From assembly GCA_003646355.1 (NCBI GenBank), contig QNFO01000125.1:1-5108 (forward strand): DNA of 5,108 nucleotides, read 5' to 3'. Source of the DNA: Gammaproteobacteria bacterium. Its GTDB lineage: Bacteria > Pseudomonadota > Gammaproteobacteria > Pseudomonadales > Porticoccaceae. The translations under genes and the position numbers were made by a program. Below, piece after piece: positions 1-5,108 of this stretch. Every line of letters begins with the position of its first letter. The stretch's first letter is position 1. The notes beneath the pieces are model-generated. The model made no database searches and had not been told where the DNA came from. It saw only the letters and a list, made by a program, of their open reading frames with translations.

Positions 1-1698
1 CACGCTATTCAGAGTTGGCGCGATCAACAAACCCAGCAGCTGCCCGATGGCGAGCTGGAGCACCTGCGCATGGCGGTAATGATGGGTTTTGCCGACTGGG
101 CCAGCTTTATGCTCGAGCTGGACAGGCATCGCGACTTTGTACGCGGCATTTTCAGTGGCTTTGCTGAAGATGCCGACGACAGCGGTGGTGAAGAGGCTGC
201 TGAGGCCTGGCAGCTCGATGAAGGTGAGCAAACCGCCAAACGCCTGGCTGAGCTCAGCTATGACGATGCCGAGCTGGCGGCACAAACCTTGCTGAAGTTG
301 GTGCAAAGCTCAGCTGTTCAAGCCATGCAAACGGATACTCGCACTCGCCTCGATTCATTGTTGCCGCTATTGATTAACAATTGCGCGCAAGTGGACAACA
401 GTACCGAAACTCTGCAACGGGTGCTGGTGCTGGTTGAAGCGGTTGCCCGCCGTAGTGCTTATTTAGTGCTGTTAATAGAGAGTCCGGCAGCATTGGAGCA
501 ACTGGTGAAACTCTGTGCCGCCAGTCCGTGGATCGCCGAAAGTCTGGCGAGCAATCCGGCCTTGCTCGATGAGTTGCTCGACGCCAGAACTCTTTATACA
601 CCGCCCGACCGCCAGCAACTGGCCGACGAACTGCGCCAGTTATTGCTGCGTATTCCCGATGAAGATCTCGAAGCTCAGATGGAAACCCTGCGCTATTTTC
701 GTCTCGCCCACGGTTTGCGCGTTGCCGCCTGTGAGGTGATGGGGGTGCTGCCGCTGATGCGTGTCAGCGACTATTTAACCTGGTTAGCCGAAGTGATGCT
801 CGAACAAGTGCTGGCCATCGCCTGGCACGACATGACCAGTCGCTACGGCTTACCCTGTAATGCCGATGGGCAAACGCCCGGCATGCTAATTGTCGGCTAC
901 GGCAAGCTGGGCGGCATTGAGCTGGGCCACGGTTCGGATCTGGATATGGTGTTTATTCACAATGCTACCCAGGGCCTGAATACCGATGGCGAGCGCAGCG
1001 TCGATAACGAAACTTTTTTCGCCCGGCTGGGGCAGCGCGTATTGCATATTCTCGGCACGCGCATGACCTCGGGTGTGCTCTACGAAACCGATATGCGCCT
1101 GCGGCCCTCGGGTAATTCGGGTTTGCTTGTTTGCTCTTTGACTGCCTTTGAAAAATATCAGCGCGAAAGTGCCTGGACATGGGAGCAGCAAGCCCTGGTG
1201 CGAGCCAGAGCCATTGCCGGTGACACGCAATTGGGCGAGCAGTTTGAGGCCCTGCGCAGGCAGTTGATGGAGCAGGATCGGGACCTCGAAACCCTGCGTG
1301 AGGAGGTCAGCGCCATGCGCAGTAAAATGTTTGACCACCTCGGCTCGGGGACCGGCGCCCAGGCGGAGGGTGAGTTCAATCTTAAACAGGATAGGGGAGG
1401 TATCGTCGACATTGAATTTATGGTTCAATTCGCGGTTTTAGCCCAGTCAAAATCCGTACCCGCCGTGGCCCATTGGCACGACAACATCCGTATACTGGAT
1501 GACCTGGTGAGCGCTGGCTTTTTCTCGACAGAGGAGGGCGAGCAACTGACTCAGGCCTATATTGCCTATCGCTCTGCGGGACACCGCTTACAGCTACAGC
1601 AGTTGCCAGGTGTGGTGAAGACTGGAGAATTCGATATTCACCGTCAGGCCGTTGCCACTCTTTGGGCGCGGTTATTTGGCAGTGAAAAGTTAGCGTAG
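1..1698 (+). CDS. glnE: Bifunctional glutamine synthetase adenylyltransferase/adenylyl-removing enzyme, C-terminal part (5' end outside window)
   Basis: The reading frame is open from base 1 to the TAG at 1696-1698, giving 565 residues. The E. coli protein has about 946, so roughly the first 380 residues, including the adenylyl-removase active site, lie upstream. GlnE attaches AMP to, and removes it from, a tyrosine of each glutamine synthetase subunit in response to PII protein and glutamine. The nucleotidyltransferase core of the adenylyl-transferase half is visible: 'GYGKLGGIELG' followed by S-D-L-D, with the metal-binding Asp pair at codons 937 and 943. Then come 'LYETDMRLRPSG', 'WTWEQQALVRARAI', and 'GGIVDIEF' with the third acidic site at codon 1408. 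'LPG' near the C-terminus also fits the family. The protein ends 'GSEKLA' and looks intact. The ATG at 70 is an internal Met, because in-frame coding with GlnE character (QSWRDQQTQQLPDGE) continues upstream of it. Identification is very secure. Confidence 0.97.
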   Translation, partial: HAIQSWRDQQTQQLPDGELEHLRMAVMMGFADWASFMLELDRHRDFVRGIFSGFAEDADDSGGEEAAEAWQLDEGEQTAKRLAELSYDDAELAAQTLLKLVQSSAVQAMQTDTRTRLDSLLPLLINNCAQVDNSTETLQRVLVLVEAVARRSAYLVLLIESPAALEQLVKLCAASPWIAESLASNPALLDELLDARTLYTPPDRQQLADELRQLLLRIPDEDLEAQMETLRYFRLAHGLRVAACEVMGVLPLMRVSDYLTWLAEVMLEQVLAIAWHDMTSRYGLPCNADGQTPGMLIVGYGKLGGIELGHGSDLDMVFIHNATQGLNTDGERSVDNETFFARLGQRVLHILGTRMTSGVLYETDMRLRPSGNSGLLVCSLTAFEKYQRESAWTWEQQALVRARAIAGDTQLGEQFEALRRQLMEQDRDLETLREEVSAMRSKMFDHLGSGTGAQAEGEFNLKQDRGGIVDIEFMVQFAVLAQSKSVPAVAHWHDNIRILDDLVSAGFFSTEEGEQLTQAYIAYRSAGHRLQLQQLPGVVKTGEFDIHRQAVATLWARLFGSEKLA

Positions 1699-1703
1699 AG
1701 GAG
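1697..1703 (+). promoter_or_regulatory. Ribosome binding site of ilvE
   Basis: AGAGGAG sits 7 nt before the ilvE ATG and overlaps the last two bases of the glnE stop codon (TAG, 1696-1698). It is the best Shine-Dalgarno match in the window. The overlap suggests that ribosomes finishing glnE can feed ilvE translation. The absence of any space for a promoter between the two genes supports co-transcription or a promoter inside glnE. Confidence 0.8.
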
Positions 1704-1710
1704 TAGTTCA

Positions 1711-2640
1711 ATGTCGTTTGCAGATCGCGATGGTTTTATTTGGTTTGATGGTGAGATGGTGCCCTGGCGCGATGCCAAGGTGCACGTACTGACCCACACC
1801 TTGCACTACGGCATGGGCGTGTTTGAAGGCGTGCGCGCCTACAATACCGAGAATCAGGGCACGGCAATTTTCCGCTTAAAAGAGCACACCAAACGCCTGC
1901 ATAACTCGGCCAAAATCGTCGGTATGGACATGCCCTTCGACGAAGACACATTGAATCAGGCGCAGCTCGACGTGGTGAAAGCCAATAATCTTGAAGAGGC
2001 GTATTTGCGCCCGATGGCCTTTCTCGGCTCCGAGGCCATGGGCCTGCGCGCCGACGGTTTGTCGACCCACGTAATTATTGCCTCGTGGGAATGGCCCTCG
2101 TATATGAGCCCCGAATCTCTGGAGCAGGGTATTCGCATTCACACGTCTTCTTACACGCGCCACCATGTCAATATCACCATGTGCAAGGCCAAGGCTAATG
2201 GCAACTACATGAATTCGATGATGGCTTTACGTGAAGCTTTGCAGAACGGCTACGACGAAGCCCTGCTACTCGATGTTGAGGGCTATGTCGCTGAAGGTAG
2301 CGGCGAGAATTTTTTCATCGTCCGCGATGGCATTCTGTACACGCCGGAACTGACCTCTTGTCTCGATGGCATCACCCGAGCCAGCGTTATTCAAATGGCT
2401 CAGGAGCGCGGTTATGAGGTACGTGAAAAACGTATTACTCGCGACGAAGTTTATATTGCCGACGAAGCTTTTTTTACCGGCACTGCCGCCGAGGTACTAC
2501 CGATTCGTGAGCTGGATAATCGCGAGATCGGCTGTGGCTCTCGTGGGCCAATAACGGCCGAGCTGCAAACGGCTTACTTTGATGCCGTGCGCGGTCGCAA
2601 CGATGAACATCCCGAGTGGCTGTCGCCGATCAACGGCTAA
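1711..2640 (+). CDS. ilvE: Branched-chain amino-acid aminotransferase
   Basis: This 309-residue protein has the same length as E. coli IlvE. It is a cytoplasmic fold-type IV PLP enzyme that interconverts 2-oxoglutarate/glutamate with the keto acids of valine, leucine and isoleucine, the last step of their synthesis. Visible motifs in order are 'HYGMGVFEGVRAY' (about 32-44); the phosphate-binding Arg62 in 'KRLHNSAK'; the Schiff-base Lys161 in 'AKANGNY'; Glu195 in 'VAEGSGENFF', expected to contact the PLP ring nitrogen; the 'LDGITR' segment; and the 'TGTAAEV' phosphate loop (256-262). These set it apart from D-amino-acid aminotransferase and aminodeoxychorismate lyase of the same fold, although the fold is shared and only biochemistry fixes substrate preference. 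The ATG start has an AGAGGAG site 7 nt upstream and gives the N-terminus 'MSFADRDGFIW', as expected for Pseudomonas-type IlvE. It follows glnE by 12 nt. No leader peptide or attenuator is visible, unlike the enteric ilv operon. Confidence 0.96.
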   Translation: MSFADRDGFIWFDGEMVPWRDAKVHVLTHTLHYGMGVFEGVRAYNTENQGTAIFRLKEHTKRLHNSAKIVGMDMPFDEDTLNQAQLDVVKANNLEEAYLRPMAFLGSEAMGLRADGLSTHVIIASWEWPSYMSPESLEQGIRIHTSSYTRHHVNITMCKAKANGNYMNSMMALREALQNGYDEALLLDVEGYVAEGSGENFFIVRDGILYTPELTSCLDGITRASVIQMAQERGYEVREKRITRDEVYIADEAFFTGTAAEVLPIRELDNREIGCGSRGPITAELQTAYFDAVRGRNDEHPEWLSPING

Positions 2641-3730
2641 CCGCTGTTTTATTAACAGTTCTATTAATAGAGACGCGCTAATTAACCGTAAAAAAATCCT
2701 AATCGTCGGCCCTTCCTGGGTCGGCGATATGGTGATGGCGCAAACGCTATTTACCAGTCTTAAACAGCAAGATCCCGATTGTATTATCGATGTGCTGGCC
2801 CCTGCCTGGAGCCGCCCGCTGCTTGAGCGTATGCCCGAAGTGAATGGGGCGATTGCTATGCCAGTGGGTCACGGCGAATTGGCTCTGCCCAAGCGCTGGG
2901 CGTTGGCTCAACAGCTGCGCAAGCAGGCTTACGATGCGGCTTATGTGCTGCCCAACTCTTTAAAATCCGCATTAATTCCCGCTTTTGCCGGTATTCCTCT
3001 GCGTGTTGGTTGGCGCGGTGAAATGCGCTTTGGTTTGCTCAACGATATTCGCCTGCTCGATAAAGAGCGCTATCCCTTGATGATAGAGCGCTTTATCGCC
3101 CTGGCTTATGCCGAGGGTAAAGCTCTGCCGGCTGAACTGCCGCGCCCTCATCTGGAAGTGGATGAATCGGCTTTGGCCGCACTGCACGATAAGTTTGCTA
3201 TCGACCTAAGTCGGCCCATATTGGCGCTGTGCCCCGGTGCCGAATTTGGCCCGGCCAAGCGTTGGCCCGAGGCGCATTATCAACAGGTTGCCCAAACGAT
3301 GCTCGACCGTGGCTGGCAGGTTTGGTTAATGGGGTCTGACAGTGATGCCCCTGTTGGCGATAGTATCGCTACATCAATAAGTGGTGAAAACGCGGCGTAT
3401 ATTCGTAACCTCGCCGGGCAAACCGAATTGTCTGAAGCCATTGATTTACTCTCCATGGCCACGGCAGTGGTCAGTAACGACTCGGGCTTGATGCATATTA
3501 GTGCTGCCCTGGGTCGGCCGCTGGTCGTCGTTCACGGCTCCACCTCTCCCGGTTTTACGCCACCCTTGGGCGATTGCGTTGAAGTGTTATCGGTGCCAGT
3601 TGATTGCGGGCCCTGTTTTCAGCGCGAGTGTCCCCGAGGTGATGTGAGGTGTTTGGTCGAGCTTGAGCCGCAACAGGTTCTAGCGGCGCTGGACAGGCTT
3701 GTCGATTCTGAATCGCCCGCGCGGGTCTAA
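2603..3730 (+). CDS. waaF: ADP-heptose:LPS heptosyltransferase II (start uncertain)
   Basis: This GT9 glycosyltransferase transfers L-glycero-D-manno-heptose from ADP-heptose to heptose I of the LPS inner core at the cytoplasmic face of the inner membrane. The conserved N-terminus 'ILIVGPSWVGDM' carries the expected catalytic-base Asp. Also present are 'RMPEVNGAI', 'YVLPNSLKSAL', 'GWRGEMRFGLLND', the sugar-nucleotide site 'CPGAEFGPAKRWP' and 'NDSGLMH', followed by 'FTPPL'. The AEFGPAKRW motif fits WaaF rather than WaaC. A C-X2-C-X4-C-X6-C cluster lies near the C-terminus.

The start is the problem. No ATG, GTG, TTG or CTG lies in frame between 2606 and 2728. The nearest ATG upstream, used here, is 2603; it overlaps ilvE by 38 nt, lacks a ribosome site and gives 375 residues. 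ATG 2582 and TTG 2579 are further alternatives. Initiation at an AUU at 2681 would give 349 residues (E. coli 348). The ATG at 2729 is excluded because it would remove the catalytic Asp. Confidence 0.93.
   Translation: MNIPSGCRRSTANRCFINSSINRDALINRKKILIVGPSWVGDMVMAQTLFTSLKQQDPDCIIDVLAPAWSRPLLERMPEVNGAIAMPVGHGELALPKRWALAQQLRKQAYDAAYVLPNSLKSALIPAFAGIPLRVGWRGEMRFGLLNDIRLLDKERYPLMIERFIALAYAEGKALPAELPRPHLEVDESALAALHDKFAIDLSRPILALCPGAEFGPAKRWPEAHYQQVAQTMLDRGWQVWLMGSDSDAPVGDSIATSISGENAAYIRNLAGQTELSEAIDLLSMATAVVSNDSGLMHISAALGRPLVVVHGSTSPGFTPPLGDCVEVLSVPVDCGPCFQRECPRGDVRCLVELEPQQVLAALDRLVDSESPARV
2641..2680 (+). other. AT-rich ilvE-waaF junction with palindrome and short inverted repeat
   Basis: If waaF starts at 2681, this is the longest non-coding stretch in the window. 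It holds CTGTT/AACAG (2644-2648 and 2654-2658, 5-nt loop) and a perfect 10-base palindrome, CTATTAATAG (2661-2670). ATTAAC/ATTAAT recurs at 2651, 2663 and 2681. The hairpin is short and has no T-run after it, so it is not a credible terminator. TATTAAT at 2662-2668 resembles a -10 box but has no good -35 partner. The base composition contrasts with the flanking coding DNA, which argues that this segment is not protein-coding. Confidence 0.45.
2669..2683 (+). promoter_or_regulatory. Possible ribosome site plus non-standard AUU start for waaF
   Basis: AGAGA at 2669-2673 is 7 nt from an in-frame ATT at 2681, the same spacing as in the ilvE site. Starting there gives 'MNRKKILIVGPSWVGDM' and a 349-residue protein, which matches the usual WaaF length and N-terminus. 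AUU initiation is rare but established (E. coli infC and pcnB). The Shine-Dalgarno match is only moderate, so this remains an inference. The alternatives are an N-terminal extension from ATG 2603 or a sequence change that destroyed a normal start. Confidence 0.4.
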
Positions 3731-3731
3731 C

Positions 3732-3749
3732 AGGTGGGCGGGCCTAATG
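3732..3749 (+). promoter_or_regulatory. Shine-Dalgarno-like AGGTGG with out-of-frame ATG in waaG leader
   Basis: AGGTGG (3732-3737) lies 9 nt before ATG 3747, which is out of frame with waaG and opens a seven-codon frame (MSDLLCT) ending at the TAG at 3768-3770. It could be a tiny coupling ORF, the trace of a one-base deletion in the true waaG start region, or chance. The same AGGTGG overlaps the GTG at 3734, so it cannot serve that start. Confidence 0.35.
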
Positions 3750-4885
3750 AGCGACCTCCTTTGCACTTAGCCTTCGCGCTCTATAAATATTTTCCCTTTG
3801 GTGGTTTGCAGCGCAATATGCTGGCGATGGCTCTGGAAGCTATTGCGCGGGGCCATGGCGTAACGATTTATTGCAGTGACTGGCAGGGCGACTGCCCGGC
3901 GGGAATTGATCTGCAAGTGATTCCTGCACGGGGCTGGGATAATGCGGCGCGCATGCAAAACTTTGCCGCCGATTTGCGCCCGAAATTAAAGGCTAACGAT
4001 TTGCTGGTTGGCTTTAATAAATGGCCGGGGCTCGATCTGTATTACGCGGCCGATTCCTGTTTCGCCTATAAAGCCCACTATGAAAGGGGCTTTTTCTATC
4101 GCCTGGCGCCCAGAACAAAAGCCTATTTAAAACTCGAGAAGGCCGTATTTGGCGCTGATTCAAAGACGCAAATACTTGAAGTTTCACGCCCCGAGCGCGA
4201 GCGTTTTGTGCAGTGTTATGGCACGGCAGAAAGTCGTTTTAATACCTTGCCACCGGGCATAGCGACCAATCGTGTGGCCCCGGATAACTGGCGTGAAATT
4301 CGCCGAGAAACTCGTGAGAACTTGGGTTTAGGCGACGAACAAAAATGCTTTTTAGCCCTCGGTTCTGGTTATAAAACCAAAGGGCTGGATCGCAGTATTG
4401 CCGCTTTGCATACTCTGTGTGAGCGAGGGGTGGATGGCGTATTGCTAGTGGTGGGTGAAGACAAGCGTGAGCAATTTGTGCGTCAGGCAGAAAAGCTCGG
4501 CTTAAATGAGCGCGTGCGTTTTCTCGGTGGTCGCGATGATGTGCCCGATTTATTACAGGCGGCGGATGTGCTGTTACACCCTGCCTACAAAGAAAATACC
4601 GGCAATGCCCTGCTTGAAGCGATGATCGCCGGCTTGCCAGTGGTCGCCAGTGATGTCTGCGGCTATGCTCACTATGTGCGAGATGCACAAATGGGTGCCG
4701 TGATTACCAGCCCGTTTAACGGTGATGATTATGTGGCGGCGATTAACAAAGCCCTTACCGTATCGGGCGAGCAATGGCATCAGAAAGGCGAGAGCTTTGC
4801 AGCAAATAGTGACGTTTACAGTCGCCCTCAGGTCGCGGTCAATATTATGGAAAAGCTTGTTAATGAAAAGAGTGCGGGCCAGTGA
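3734..4885 (+). CDS. waaG: LPS core glucosyltransferase, GT4 family (start uncertain)
   Basis: This is a retaining GT-B glycosyltransferase that adds the first outer-core hexose (UDP-glucose in E. coli) to heptose II of LPS, peripherally bound to the inner membrane. Numbering from the Leu/TTG codon at 3761, the family hallmark 'LYKYFPFGGLQR' lies at residues 7-18, 'GFNKWPGLD' and 'YYAAD' (Asp98) follow, then 'GSGYKTKG' at 201-208 with donor-phosphate-binding Lys residues. 'LLHPAY' leads into the GT4 E-X7-E motif (Glu278/Glu286) and 'VCGYAHYV'. The TGA is at 4883-4885.

The GTG at 3734, 3 nt after the waaF stop, is used here and gives 383 residues. TTG 3761 gives 374, identical in length to E. 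coli WaaG, and begins 'MHLAFALYKYFPF', but its ribosome site is poor. An AGGTGG at 3732-3737 is placed for an out-of-frame ATG at 3747. Asn replaces the usual Asp after 'GGLQR'. The sugar added cannot be told from sequence. Confidence 0.92.
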   Translation: MGGPNERPPLHLAFALYKYFPFGGLQRNMLAMALEAIARGHGVTIYCSDWQGDCPAGIDLQVIPARGWDNAARMQNFAADLRPKLKANDLLVGFNKWPGLDLYYAADSCFAYKAHYERGFFYRLAPRTKAYLKLEKAVFGADSKTQILEVSRPERERFVQCYGTAESRFNTLPPGIATNRVAPDNWREIRRETRENLGLGDEQKCFLALGSGYKTKGLDRSIAALHTLCERGVDGVLLVVGEDKREQFVRQAEKLGLNERVRFLGGRDDVPDLLQAADVLLHPAYKENTGNALLEAMIAGLPVVASDVCGYAHYVRDAQMGAVITSPFNGDDYVAAINKALTVSGEQWHQKGESFAANSDVYSRPQVAVNIMEKLVNEKSAGQ

Positions 4886-5108
4886 CTGAGTTAATACTCC
4901 GCGGTGAGTTACAGGAACTTTGGCGCGACAAAGATGTGTTTGCTTTGCTGCAGGCTGTGGATGGCGAAGTGGTTCGCGATAAAGAGGGGCGACAAACCCT
5001 GAAGTTTAAGCTGGCGGGAAAAACCTATTATCGCAAGCTGCACACTGGTATCGGCTGGCGGGAAATTATTAAAAATTTCCTGCAATTGAAAATGCCCGTT
5101 ACCGGGGC
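4882..5108 (+). CDS. waaP: LPS core heptose (I) kinase, N-terminal part (3' end outside window)
   Basis: The frame starting at GTG 4882 is open to the end of the window (75 codons plus two bases). It encodes the N-lobe of WaaP/RfaP, the ATP-dependent kinase that phosphorylates heptose I of the inner core, adding the negative charge that divalent cations bridge in the outer membrane. It aligns with remembered E. coli and Pseudomonas WaaP: 'ELWRDKDVF' (12-20), 'GEVVRD' (28-33), 'LAGKTYYRKLHTG' (44-56, Lys52 probably the ATP-binding lysine), 'GWREIIKN' (58-65) and 'LKMPVTG' (69-75). The catalytic 'HRD' loop lies beyond the window. The start is well determined: in-frame stops sit at 4861 and 4864, and GTG 4882 is the only start codon before conserved sequence. 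It overlaps the waaG stop as GTGA, and AAGAG lies 9 nt upstream, so translation is probably coupled to waaG. It lacks an ATG and is cut by the window edge, so simple ORF scans miss it. Confidence 0.93.
   Translation, partial: MTELILRGELQELWRDKDVFALLQAVDGEVVRDKEGRQTLKFKLAGKTYYRKLHTGIGWREIIKNFLQLKMPVTG

Noticed and set aside
70..72. ATG at 70 as the start of an independent, shorter GlnE-like gene.
   Set aside because: The frame is open to base 1 and its upstream residues have GlnE character, so the gene is simply cut by the window edge.
886..1428. A 180-codon open frame on the - strand inside glnE.
   Set aside because: It lies fully opposite conserved GlnE catalytic motifs, has no ribosome site I can see, and its translation resembles no family; it is a by-product of glnE codon usage.
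2643..2660. Hairpin after ilvE as a rho-independent terminator.
   Set aside because: The stem has only five pairs, mostly A-T, and no T-run follows; it would not stop transcription into waaF.
2662..2668. TATTAAT as a -10 promoter box for the waa genes.
   Set aside because: No reasonable -35 hexamer lies 16-18 nt upstream (the region is the end of ilvE and its stop), and AT-rich spacers give such matches often. Kept only as a remark in the junction entry.
3715..3743. GCCCGC/GCGGGC stem enclosing the GTG 3734 start of waaG as a translational switch.
   Set aside because: The six-pair GC stem is real on paper, but its loop is 17 nt and GC-rich coding DNA produces such pairs readily; there is no second supporting structure.
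4239..4688. A 149-codon open frame on the - strand inside waaG.
   Set aside because: It is opposite the conserved GT4 motifs of waaG. The composition (rich in His, Arg, Pro, Ala) is typical of an antisense shadow.

Overview
This window is a compact, co-directional block from a gammaproteobacterial chromosome. All five genes are on the + strand, in the order glnE (3' part) - ilvE - waaF - waaG - waaP (5' part). The proteins look closest, from memory of the families, to Pseudomonas-type versions; for example, the IlvE start 'ADRDGxIWxDGE' and the WaaF start 'ILIVGPSWVGDM' are of that kind. The glnE-ilvE-waaF linkage is also the one known from Pseudomonas. The moderate GC content and some sequence details would suit a Cellvibrio/Saccharophagus-like relative, but that placement is inference.

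Layout: 1-1698 is the last 565 codons of glnE, covering the end of the adenylyl-removase half, the linker and the whole adenylyl-transferase half. 1711-2640 is a complete ilvE with a strong ribosome binding site that overlaps the glnE stop codon. 2641-2680 is an AT-rich junction with no terminator. A heptosyltransferase II gene (waaF) ends at 3730, but no conventional start codon lies where its family begins. A GT4 glucosyltransferase gene (waaG) follows within 3-30 nt, depending on its start, and ends at 4885. waaP, an LPS core heptose kinase gene, begins at GTG 4882 with a 4-nt overlap and runs off the window; it is complete enough (75 codons) to be recognised.

Functionally, the first two genes belong to nitrogen and amino-acid metabolism: regulation of glutamine synthetase, and branched-chain amino-acid transamination. 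The last three build and phosphorylate the inner/outer core of lipopolysaccharide on the cytoplasmic face of the inner membrane. WaaF adds the second heptose, WaaG adds the first outer-core hexose to heptose II, and WaaP phosphorylates heptose I. The tight packing and absence of terminators suggest read-through along the block.

I see no mobile element, CRISPR array, RNA gene or new defence-type system; this is a core housekeeping region. The points worth attention are small: the three waa genes all lack a well-supported ATG start (waaF most strikingly, with a possible AUU start), waaC is absent from between waaF and waaG, and there is an AT-rich palindromic junction ahead of waaF.
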